A stretch of DNA of 64,000 nt from Symbiodinium kawagutii (Eukaryota > Sar > Dinophyceae > Suessiales > Symbiodiniaceae). Below, piece by piece: positions 47,401 to 53,500 of the stretch. A model generated the notes under the pieces. It was given only the letters and a program-made list of their open reading frames with translations. It ran no database searches and was not told the DNA's origin. The position numbers and the translations under genes were made by a program. Numbering within the stretch: the stretch's first letter is position 1; each line of letters begins with the position of its first letter. The stretch covers positions 79,699-143,698 of the forward strand of contig VSDK01009055.1 in the NCBI GenBank assembly GCA_009767595.1, given 5' to 3'.

Positions 47401-48247
47401 ATTTACGTCTCAAGCATCCAAACGAAACGTGCAAAAATCTTGGTGTGGTGGCAAACCTCGTGTTTCTGGGTGTAGAAACATACATCGGGTTCGTAAGAAT
47501 TCCCAACATTGTCCGTGTGCAGGTACCTATCTTATCGGTACTATTACTAACCCTATAACCGTTACTAGCCCATGCTAACATGCACGAACCGTGAGAATAA
47601 TACTTGGAGTTTTTTCGGAAGGAGTCGCTTGTCTTGCACACCGAAATCTTGTAGGTTTGGATTTGGGTGCTTGCAGTACATATGCAGCATGCACCTGCAC
47701 ATGTGTGCACACGCCAATTTATGGATGAATTGATAAGCGCTTGATGTATTGGTACTAAGTGCATTGTGAACGCTTTTTGTTATTGTCAAGTCAGTCAATT
47801 GCTTATCAGTTTCCATCCTATGGCTACCCAATGTCCCAAATGCCAAAACTCATCACCAAGTCGTACATGTCTTGTTGCAGGCGGTTTCAAAATGTGTGGG
47901 AACATGAGTTCATGGGAGACAGTCCGGCATAGCCCCTCCGCAGTTCTCTCAGTTCTCCCTGTTGTTCTTGAGATGCGGTGATGTCAAAGCAGCAACCCAA
48001 AACTGTTTGTTTTATGACCTTTGTGTCCTCCTTCTTTCCATGCGCATTTATCTGAACTTTTCCAGCCGGAAATGGTTGAGCGCATACCCCTTGCACATGT
48101 TGTCTACATGTTCAACCTGGCACCAAGGTCAAACCTCTTCCACAGTGACGTCACGACATAAGTAGGGCGAATTGCATGTGACAATGCGGGGCAACCCCTG
48201 AGTTTGGAGTGGCCAAGGCAGAAGACTTGAGCGAGAATGACAAGAAG
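14931..48247 (+). CDS. KIF6: KIF6-like kinesin (kinesin-9 family) motor gene, multi-exon
   Basis: The exons together give most of a kinesin motor domain in the right order. They show YYKFRFDGILPMKISQ, then EEVFNLVAKPVIED, the P-loop GQTGSGKTFTITGG, AERYEDRGLIPRAIAYIFE, MFISYLEIYNNDGYDLL, HLRNLSVNMAQKEEDA, LFLGDTNRVVAETPMNDVST, KLHLVDLAGSERISKSG, EARYINLSLHYLEQVIVALH, NSMMTSVLRDSLGGNC, STCRFAQRVAAIKNN and LLIRRLKKEAAELK. The TITGGAERY..RG, NSMMTSVLRDSLGGN and post-motor NEELDPALLIRRLKKE blocks resemble KIF6 more than KIF9. Kinesin-9 motors act on microtubules, typically of cilia and flagella, and dinoflagellates have both. Coordinates span the first to last recognised exon. The start codon, one exon after LED (about residue 150), the SHCIF region and the C-terminal tail were not found. 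Resolved junctions keep phase, so it may be functional. Confidence 0.88.
15665..16219. other. Kinesin intron sequence upstream of a nested gene
   Basis: About 550 bases with no recognised repeat or exon between the P-loop exon and the RS-tailed open frame. If the nested gene is expressed, its promoter or trans-splice acceptor should lie here. I could not identify either by eye. Confidence 0.4.
16220..17092 (+). CDS. RS-tailed protein with duplicated helical domain, single exon
   Basis: About 290 residues from the ATG at 16,220, chosen for its CCATGG context and because sequence upstream of it reads unlike protein. The same frame is open from 16,136, with an earlier ATG giving 318 residues. 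The N-terminus is proline-rich with a run of P (residues ~15-25). Two related ~60-residue helical units follow: CDYFHIEERHARRLNEIMKN..., ending NSPAGLLVVKMREMEEG, and KYKLDEQAESKLADILAR..., ending NRPSAMAMLLLRKLGEG. The C-terminal 60 residues are rich in R, S, E and K, with RS dipeptides, as in splicing-associated proteins. The stop is TGA at 17,090-17,092. The gene lies whole inside a kinesin intron on the same strand with no intron of its own, suggesting a retroposed copy. A nuclear RNA-processing role is inferred only from the RS tail. I do not recognise a named family. Confidence 0.75.
   Translation: MGRAKRHGGPDDTDPPPPPPGPPPDPNLAIFGNQPGLLANPLLGANPLILATLANPAQPSAAIPQGTAAAEPEDSNLIDPDVQELCDYFHIEERHARRLNEIMKNRQETFVADMERLYDVLERANSPAGLLVVKMREMEEGTFVGKVKADKDLAAVSKKYKLDEQAESKLADILARYDDARRKEYLIEIERHLEVSNRPSAMAMLLLRKLGEGQSLGKPGPAAPGSYLDNAQRAARGEPTRSGRAREERTERTETKDTERRGGDRKSPRRSRSRRRRSKSRDKRSRSRRR
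17332..17857 (+). CDS. KIF6: KIF6-like exons: after P-loop to LED
   Basis: Exons: 17,332-17,390 (AERYEDRGLIPRAIAYIFE; GT donor), 17,496-17,532 (HKEFKRRKDATY; GC donor; least certain), 17,615-17,653 (RMFISYLEIYNNDG; GT donor) and 17,806-17,857 (GYDLLSREETTSKLEDA; GT donor, ends in phase 2). Three of the four acceptors are AG followed by G. The residue order matches KIF6 (…ISYLEIYNECGYDLLDPR…LED), and the codon phases join without adjustment. The next expected exon (a PKVTxxED-like block) was not found, and recognisable coding resumes only at 43,143. Confidence 0.85.
17858..20757. other. No recognised gene; CA-rich patch
   Basis: No exon was recognised in this first part of the large intron. 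At about 19,840-19,890 there is a CACACG/CACACA simple-sequence patch. Early exons of the phosphatase-like gene are expected here but were not identified. Confidence 0.45.
20758..39919 (+). CDS. Dual-specificity-phosphatase-like gene nested in the kinesin intron
   Basis: Exon-like pieces in family order: ~20,758-20,850 (LPGGQLFIANQASATSKDVL then LEHNVGFI), 21,225-21,269 (DPDVRYLYYPVAYWR; GA donor), 21,500-~21,540 (EQHLEEGGGVMIHC), ~39,458-39,515 (GCHRAGTAGVACLMERLG) and 39,784-39,919 (NLDVKSALCAAKAARPPVDP, then MAHLQALLRKHLGE, stop TGA). In dual-specificity phosphatases the loop HCxxGxxRAGT holds the catalytic Cys and Arg. Here MIHC and GCHRAGT lie on exons about 18 kb apart. The C-terminal A..AK..RP.(I/V)DP.....LL pattern is also usual for the family. 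The exact join of the catalytic loop, the exon between ~20,850 and 21,225, and the start codon are unresolved. The product would dephosphorylate Ser/Thr/Tyr residues or nucleotide/lipid substrates. The gene could be decayed, but no in-exon stop was seen. Confidence 0.6.
21640..21845. repeat. Degenerate GGTTCCGG/GCAGCATCCAGG repeat
   Basis: Loosely repeated GTTCCGG-, GTGCAGCA- and CCAGGT-containing units of roughly 25-35 bases with no clean period, within the phosphatase intron. Confidence 0.5.
22391..22453. repeat. CGAACCATACCC cluster 1
   Basis: Five tandem copies of CGAACCATACC(C/T) spaced 11-14 bases apart. The same unit recurs at 23,883-23,930 and 24,400-24,462. Confidence 0.9.
22725..23845. 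repeat. CTG-rich repeat around a 941-base assembly gap
   Basis: Ns fill 22,790-23,730. The left edge is (GCTGCTAGCT / GCTGCCTGCT)n and the right edge is (GCTTGCTGCT)n with a 10-base period, then GCTGCTTTCT units. The gap is therefore probably an unassembled CTG-type array. A long 'open frame' through it on the minus strand exists only because Ns contain no stop. Confidence 0.85.
23883..23930. repeat. CGAACCATACCC cluster 2
   Basis: Four copies of CGAACCATACCC (one has CGAATCATACCC), just right of the CTG array. Confidence 0.9.
24400..24462. repeat. CGAACCATACCC cluster 3
   Basis: Five copies of CGAACCATACCC(CC) in tandem. This is the third cluster of the unit within about 2.1 kb. Confidence 0.9.
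24790..24945. repeat. CCACCAATGCC and CA/CG simple repeats
   Basis: Short (ACCAATGCCC)n units are followed by alternating CACGCGCGCGCACA and CACGCACGCACGCAGG runs. The alternating purine-pyrimidine sequence could adopt Z-form DNA. No gene here. Confidence 0.8.
25115..27164. repeat. Satellite cassette 2 (2 kb, 29/31-bp core, same arms as cassette 1)
   Basis: The left arm at about 25,115-25,152 repeats CCCGAGAGCGCCTGCGAAGG and GTTCTTCGTAAAAAA. The core alternates two blocks. One is a 31-base unit (CATCTGTACATCATCACATC + AGCATCATCAA) at about 25,157-25,262 and again at 25,966-26,130. The other is a 29-base unit (CACATCTGCAGATCTAGATC + TTCACAACT) for the remainder, about 55-60 copies. The 29-mer contains the 12-base perfect palindrome AGATCTAGATCT next to CTGCAG. 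Variants with CCTTCACAACTGACGT recur at matching places in both halves, suggesting a large internal duplication. The right arm (about 27,100-27,164) matches cassette 1, ending GGCCGGGGTGGTGCCGCCGG. Confidence 0.95.
27165..27755. repeat. 15-bp tandem array (GGTACGTTTTGCTGT)n
   Basis: About 38 units of GGTACGTTTTGCTGT / GGTACGTTTGGTCTT / GGTACGTTTTGTCTT, period 15 with few slips, starting directly after the right arm of cassette 2. All + strand frames stay open for long distances for this reason only. Confidence 0.92.
27756..27989. other. No gene; transition into retroelement fossil
   Basis: Contains a short (ATCATCACC) patch at about 27,790-27,820. No element end could be defined here. Confidence 0.4.
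27990..30800 (+). mobile_element. DIRS-like retrotransposon copy: recombinase plus RT remnants (fossil)
   Basis: From about 28.1 to 29.06 kb lies a tyrosine recombinase of the HSLK lineage. It shows an N-terminal helical part (LQKHLRLKFRSPRWRNYLSF), then a WRTKASKRG block, a SLKTTLL box and a VESYS block near the expected nucleophile Tyr. An acidic, serine-rich linker follows (SSDESGQSK, SSDSEPTCSQDEPDD). Weaker similarity to the RT palm-thumb/RNase H junction continues at about 29.85-30.4 kb (VERIWVMLEPFLSSGRQVAC; HWLRPWLQPLCKILYKP). No terminal repeats were found. The copy is broken, with roughly half a dozen or more breaks, and looks older than the 55-58 kb copies. Confidence 0.7.
31119..31270 (+). 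repeat. DIRS family-1 left repeat A, copy 1
   Basis: Matches 33,211-33,360 over about 150 bases with a low level of difference (GCTTGCGCTGCG against GCTTGCACTGCG, and a few others). Shared landmarks are GCTCTTGTCTATCCCCAGCT and TTGTTCGCTTGTTTTTCC. Confidence 0.9.
31119..33210 (+). mobile_element. DIRS-like unit: repeat A - recombinase - repeat B (fossil)
   Basis: The left terminal repeat A is at about 31,119-31,270, beginning TAAAGTTTTTGCTAGGGCTT. The recombinase region lies at about 31.45-32.57 kb: GALRFSDLQR (first catalytic Arg), RGTCWKSKSSKRG, HSLKCTGLSW (HxxK box), LWGHHRSKDSGD and AKYSRDD (Tyr). A serine/acid-rich linker follows (SSASGDAVGSPTSSDSDDQE) and then a short tail. Repeat B is at 33,096-33,210, ending GGTCTTAGGTTTGTAGAGG. 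No gag, RT or RNase H lies between A and B. The catalytic boxes are recognisable. The unit is mildly decayed, with perhaps a few breaks. It touches the next unit directly. Confidence 0.82.
33096..33360 (+). repeat. DIRS family-1 B|A junction
   Basis: Repeat B (33,096-33,210; matches 38,207-38,331) is followed immediately by repeat A (33,211-33,360; matches 31,119-31,270) with no bases between. B landmarks are TTGGCCTGGCCGGCCTCCAC and GGTCTTAGGTTTGTAGAGG. Confidence 0.9.
33395..34005. repeat. 45-bp minisatellite inside a retroelement fossil
   Basis: About 13 copies of a 45-base unit, GTGTGGAGGCACTGCGGGGG + CACGTTTGCCCGTGTTTGTT + TTGCA, with some shortened copies. Because 45 is a multiple of three, several frames on both strands are open for 200-300 codons (RGHVCPCLFC and NTGKRAPAMPPHCKT-like). 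I treat these as repeat artefacts. Confidence 0.95.
38207..38331 (+). repeat. DIRS family-1 right repeat B, copy 2
   Basis: Matches 33,096-33,210 with few differences, including a short insertion near AAGAGTGCTGCCGCGC. It ends TTTGTAGAGG and is followed by GATAAGTCAACC, which is not repeat A. This is therefore an outer element end. Confidence 0.88.
38425..38781. repeat. CTG-type repeat and (TTGTTGG)n heptamer array
   Basis: (TGTTGC/TGCTGC)n at about 38,425-38,490 grades through imperfect units into about 26 copies of the heptamer TTGTTGG (38,600-38,781). It starts about 100 bases after the outer end of the fossil. Frames through it (QQPTTNN on the minus strand, LLVVGCW on the plus strand) are artefacts. 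Confidence 0.93.
39920..43142. other. No recognised exon
   Basis: About 3.2 kb between the phosphatase stop codon and the next kinesin exon. I saw no repeat array and no recognisable protein motif. The missing small kinesin exon (PKVTxxED-like) may be here or at 17.9-20.7 kb. Confidence 0.45.
43143..45206 (+). CDS. KIF6: KIF6-like exons: loop 8 to neck
   Basis: Approximate exons: 43,143-43,201 (DGNIHLRNLSVNMAQKEEDA; GT donor), 43,353-43,423 (LNLLFLGDTNRVVAETPMND), 43,910-43,963 (HTLRFIMWVESTKPDSDT; GT), 44,095-44,127 (VRRAKLHLVDL; GT), 44,193-44,222 (AGSERISKSG; GC), 44,282-44,328 (VEGQLQKEARYINLSL; GC), 44,441-44,512 (HYLEQVIVALHERSTGVRNH, VPY; GA), 44,632-44,669 (NSMMTSVLRDSLG; GC), 44,856-44,916 (GNCKTVMVGTAAIEDRHLEE; GT) and 45,140-45,206 (SMSTCRFAQRVAAIKNN...VNE; GC). 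Switch II (DLAGSE) is split exactly between DL and AGSE. The Switch I NxxSSR region is NDVST plus an unresolved join, and a tiny exon with the usual SHCIF may be missing. All other phases match. Confidence 0.88.
45207..46853. repeat. Kinesin intron with dispersed GCAAGAGTG motif
   Basis: Between about 45,560 and 46,760 the motif CAAGAGTG(T) and near variants appear over a dozen times at irregular spacing, as in TTGCAAGAGTGTGATCTAGG and CACGCAAGAGTGTTTTGCAG. It looks like a very decayed tandem repeat. No exon was recognised. Confidence 0.6.
46854..48247 (+). CDS. KIF6: KIF6-like exons after the motor
   Basis: Exon 46,854-46,914 (ELDPALLIRRLKKEAAELKA; GT donor after CAG|G acceptor) follows the neck exon in phase. 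It matches the KIF6 block NEEINPRLVIKRLQKEIQEL. A further candidate at 48,203-48,247 (FGVAKAEDLSENDKK; GT donor) resembles the EALTEAELLQLEKL stretch just downstream in KIF6, but the match is short. No other tail exons were recognised before the next gene starts at about 49.77 kb, so the C-terminal part is either very diverged or short. Confidence 0.7.
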
Positions 48248-49772
48248 GTGGGCACGAAGAAGGTTAGTTTCATGTTCTTTGAAATGTGTGTTCAGGCTGC
48301 TCAGCTGTTTGATGCATGTTTCAACCGCCAGGAATGCAAAACATTAGTTCAGGCATATTTAGTTCAGCATGACTGACCCAGAGGCTTCACTAGAGCAGCT
48401 GAAAGTGGCAGGAAACATCAGGAAACATCAGGAAACCATAGAGGTAGAGAAATCCATATAGTAAGTGACATTCAGAAAATGGTGTCAAGGATTCGGATGC
48501 TCTCTTCGTTGGCGGCTCAATGGCCCGCTATCAGGACCCCAATTGTCTTATCAACGATCCTGTGAAAAAAACCAGCAAGAATGGTCAAATGCTGAGACAT
48601 ATTCGAAGTGAAGAGTGAAGAGTGTGAAATTGTGGATGACATGCGAGCATGCTGGTATTCACATTTTCTCATCTTCTATTGTCAATAGCCGTCCTGCACT
48701 TTTTGATGCGCAGGAATGNNNNNNNNNNGGAATGCTTCGCTTTGCTTCGCTGCTTGGCTTGACTGAATATGCTCATGCTCAGTGACATTCTTCAGAGTGG
48801 GAGATGAAAATGCTGTGCCTTTGCAAAGGTGAGATCTATTGGCAAAAGGCAGGTCCCAACGCTTCAACAATGTACGTTGCTGAGATACTGCGCTGCGCGG
48901 GTGCAATGTTCCCTGCAGCCCATGAAGTGTGGGTGTTTGAAGTGACTTCATGTGACTTTTAAATACTTCTAACACCTGCCATAGTCGGCAGATCGCTCCG
49001 CAGCTGTTGATTGAGCCTCAAACGGCACCTGGCTTGGACATGAGGCTGACAAGTGCAGCAAAACACCATGCCAGGATCAAACACTCCACATATCTCCGGA
49101 TGTTAGAGCAAGCAAACATGTAAATATATGGCATCATCAGGAGAAGTGTGCTTTGGCTCCTGGCTTTTGCGATCAAAGGAGCACGCTGAGTACTTCAAAA
49201 GAAGAAGATTTAGGAGAAGACTTAGCTTCAAAAGGGGTACTCACTTCTTTGGAGCTTAGAAGCAGCAAAAGTAGCAAGGACAGCAGCCCCAAAGCAGCAC
49301 AGCCGTGTGACGCGGTACCGCACAGGTGCCGGTTGCACGTGTCACAGGGCAAAGGTTGCGCGTCGCCATGGCTGAAATTCTCCTGAAGGCGAAAACTCTG
49401 CGAAAGGGCGCACGGAGTAGCAGCAACAAGAAAACTGACGGAAACTGATGGAAACTGATGGAAACTGATGGAAATTTGGCCACAGGCCAGACATTGCGAT
49501 CCCCAAAAGAGACACAGGCTAACGTCTTGGTATTCCATGTGTTCCTGAGATCCGCAATTTAACGACGCACGAAAAATGATGGTGGAAAAAACGCTATAGA
49601 GCTTCGGTTTTCTAAAGCTATAGCCGCATCTCTACAATGAGAAGGAGTGAAAAACAGCTAGAAGAAGGAAGCGCCCGAAATTCAAGGAACATCAAAACAT
49701 AGAGGATTGCACAAATGAAAGGAAGATGAAAGGACGAAAAGGGCCTCAGCGTTTTGATGGTTTCGGGCCCAG
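48248..49772. other. No recognised exon; short tandem repeats
   Basis: Contains GGAAACATCA x3 at about 48,410-48,440 (just inside the intron) and GAAACTGATG x4 at about 49,436-49,475. The last kinesin exons and the first Maf exon (with the start codon) are expected here, but I did not find them. Confidence 0.4.
48719..48728. other. Assembly gap (10 Ns)
   Basis: Ten Ns between two copies of GGAATG (CAGGAATG and GGAATGCTTCGC). The gap may cover a small tandem duplication. Confidence 0.99.
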
Positions 49773-50596
49773 GCGGAATGGATCAAGAAGAACTGCCGGG
49801 TTGTCCTCGCTTCCAGCAGTCCTCGGCGCCACGAGATTCTGAGCCTTTTGGGTCCCTCGGATGAGATCCTCCGTGTTCCGTGCCCACGGAGATGTCGCAC
49901 CCTCCGTGCGATCCCAGGTATACCTTTCGAAGTCGTGTCACCCAAGTTTGCGGAGGAGTTTCTTCAACTCCGTAGTGACTCCTTGTATCTCCTTGTCCTG
50001 TCTAAGAAACCTCGAATTGCACATCTGCTCCTAGTACTGCAAGCATCCAAAAAAATCCAAATACTGGGGCTTGCGAAAGCAAATGGAACATGCTCAAGTC
50101 AACTTGATTTTCGAGTCGGCCACTTGAATTGCTTCTACAATGGCCACATCGTGTTCAGCTGTGCTGTCTCCAACAGGACCTGGACAAGTCCGAGTATACT
50201 TCCTCGGGGATTCTTGGATTCAACGAGATGGTGAAGCTACTGGACACTTTGACTTTTATTTTGTAAAGCTAGTGCGCATTGCACACGCTGCACATGCGCA
50301 TGGTGAATAGCTGATTTGTGAAGGTTTCCAAGGAAACACGAGGTTTTCCATGAAAATCTGATGTTTTCCTGGAATTTGGCTGAAACCCGATGTTTGCACA
50401 CAAACCCGATTCATTTATAGGGTTTAGGTTTCCAAGGTGCAGGGTGTGGAGATCACCAACCCCAGCTGTGTCAGAAACTAGAAAGATCTTTGGGGGGTGG
50501 CCGAGAAAGTTCAACAACTGATGGGGTTGAAAGAATTCTTGGGGTTGAAAGCAGCAAAGGTACGTGGTGGCAAATGCCCGAATCAAGTGCGCTGAG
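49773..50596 (+). CDS. Maf-like 5' exons
   Basis: Exons: 49,773-49,851 ([27 protein letters not shown]; acceptor CAG|G, GT donor, phase 1), 49,918-~49,970 ([16 protein letters not shown]; acceptor CAG|G; end unresolved) and 50,560-50,596 ([12 protein letters not shown]; acceptor AAG|G, GC donor), the last with moderate confidence. The first exon begins in mid-protein, so at least one upstream exon with the start codon is missing from the call. Confidence 0.8.
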
Positions 50597-53500
50597 GCTC
50601 CCCTTGCATCCCCATATATCCTTTCAGCAGAGGGGCGGTAGGTTCCCAGACGTGCATTGGTCTCCAATCAAGGATTCAAGTGGAGCTTGCAGTGAGAGAG
50701 AGAGACACACACTGGAAAGATCTTGAAAGATCTTGAAAGACAACAGACAAGCACAGACGGTCTGTGAATAAGAGGGGTCCATAGGATGGGCATCGTTGGA
50801 CCGTTCCACTAACAGGTGGTGATGAAGCTGGCTCACCCGAGATATCCGCAGCCTGAGCACGATGACAAAGTCCTCATCGTGATAGGTGCGATGGTGGGCA
50901 GTGCTGCTAGGCTTCCGGGTGTCTCAGGGCACCGCCTACTTTCCCAGGCAAAGCTTACGGTGATCCCCACCATGGCATAACATGGCACAACATGGTGTTG
51001 AAATGAATGTCAACCCGCCACTCCCATTGCAAGCAAACCATTGCCTTCTTTTGGTCACATGCATGGCAGTGTTTCATGTTGCTGGGATTCCCATTTTCGT
51101 GGCACAATTTGGCTTTTGGAGATTCATTACGATGGATAGGGGGTGTTGCACGTCGGCGGTGATCCGCGCTGTCGGGACCCAGCCAAACATAACAATTTCT
51201 ATATGTGTACGGTGTTTGGGGGCTTCCTTAAAGATTAACTCGAAAATTCAGGGTCCCTCGAGGACCAAAAAGCTGATCCCACTACTGACAAAGACTATCA
51301 AAACAAGGGGCCGGACAAATTTAAGTTATCAGAATCATATCTCTCCCCCACATCGAAATTGGGTCCCAGTTTCTATCTCAGTATGTTGCGTGGTGAAAAT
51401 TGCATGTGCGCAGCTGGATGATATGAACATGGGTTCACGGGGCACCAAAATGTAACTTTTTGCCGCTGAGCTGCGCGCTTCTTAGCGGTCGCGAATTGCT
51501 GACAGGCGCATGGTCGGCAGGCTACTACACGAGCGTGTGCGTGCGGGCAAACGCGGGCATTTGCTGAATGAAGAAGATCGGGAAGCTGCGAAGCGATTTC
51601 CGGTCCTCTGGTTTCATTGACGAAGCGCTTTTTGTCGGTTCTGCGCGTGCCGTCTTGGAATGGTTCAGCTTGGGTGCCTGGTAAGCTGTTGGTACGTTGT
51701 CAAGCCTTGCTGGCACATTTTGGAGCAAACACTCGGAGCGTAACTGGCTCATATCTGCGTTGGGTGTTCCCCGGGAGAAGAGAGACTTCGTAGGCCGGTG
51801 GCGTGTCGTCTCGGCCTCCGACGAACATATATCCTGGTGGCCCCTTTGCAAGAGGAAGCATTGCGAGGCTTGGCGCGTGGAGCCTCCACACCACAGTAGG
51901 GGTACAGGAGATGGTGCCGGTCTTCGAGTTGGAGGGCCTAGGCTATGATTTCGCGTGCCGACATTGTTGGCCAACAAAAGGGCCCCGGACAGCGAGAAAA
52001 TTTCGAGCAGCAGCGAGTCTTCATCCATCAGCTTGTCCAGCACAAGCGCCGCTGAAGAAAGGCTATGATTCCGTGATTATGCAAAGCAGTCAGGTCTGCT
52101 CATTTGCGATCCCCCCTGCCCCTCTCCCCAGCGTGCCAATTGCTTATTGCAGACAGTCTTGAGCCATATTGCGTGTCTGCGATGTGGCCACCTCCCAACC
52201 AATAGGATTGGGAAGGACAATCCTTTTTATGTTAAGGTAAGCTTGAAATTTTTTTTGAAATGCACGGGCTGCGTCAGGTGACAGATTCTATCCAGTTAAT
52301 TTCTAAACTGTGCGGGCCACGGTTTGGTTTGAACAAATTGTTTGTTTCCTTTCGTTTGCCGTTGTTTTGAAGATGATTTTTGGCTGCTCGGTTGCATTCT
52401 TTTGATGGTGTGGGCTGCCTTACGCCGGAGCGACGCCCAGCGACTTCAGTTTGCGTCACTGGAATAAGGTAACGGGCAGTTGCGCGGGTGGTCTTGGCGC
52501 GCCAAGACTTGCGCGACAGGCATGCATTTGGAATCATTACTAGGGGCGTGACCTCCGTGCAAGAAAAGCAGAAATCAGAGGCCAGGCTTGGTGTCGGCTC
52601 GCGGCTTCTGCCAACCGCAGAGCATGCCTCCATGCGGGCGGCTGTGGAAAGTTCCCACGGAAAGCTGTGCGACCGTGAGGTTCCTTCCAAGTCCTTGCTT
52701 GCATAGAAGCTGGAGCAAGTAGAGGACAATTGCCCAGAGGCCGAAGACATGCAGGAGGTGACTTCGGCGGAGGATTCTGTGAAGGAGGCCTATGCCTCCT
52801 TGATTGCCGACCCAGTGTCTAACACGGTTCGTTTCAAGCCCGGCAAGACCATGACCACGCGGCCGGCGTCGGCAGAGGATCAATTGTCTGGGGTGAAAAG
52901 TTTGCCAGTGCGCTTATTGAGTGCAAGCGTAGTCAGGCGGCCAGAAATTTTCAATTGAGGCGCTGCCTTTGTGAACACGGCGGTTTGTCTGCAGAGCAAG
53001 CCGCGCAGTATTTTGCATTCATGCAAAGCGACTACGCTCAGCTGTGCGCTTTAATTAGGTTTGCCTTTGGATCTCAGAGCTGCGTAAGACGTTGGCTTCC
53101 GCGCGCGCCTCTCAACCGGGGGCTGGGCAGTCTGGCAGAAGAGCCGGAAGTCGTTGCCGCGCTTTGTTTGCGACCCAGAGACCTCACCGATTCTGACAGT
53201 GAGGGTGAGTTGTCAGCAAGGGAGGCGGAGACAGCTTCCGCTTCTTCGTGCACAGATGACAGTGATGAAGAAAGTGTGGCGGGGCCTGACCTGCCCACAT
53301 TTTGTGGCCCTTCGTTGTTGAATACAAAGACCAGGTGGTCGCGCAGGGCCATACTTCTTGTTTCCGATCATGGCATTTTGCGCGATCAGGAACGCTGGGG
53401 CTTAGCGGGCAGGCCGGGAGCTATTCTTCCTGCTTGGTATGAGTTGCGCCACGTTGATCTGGAGCACGGCGGCTTTCAGCCGCGCAGTTGCCAAGCGTAG

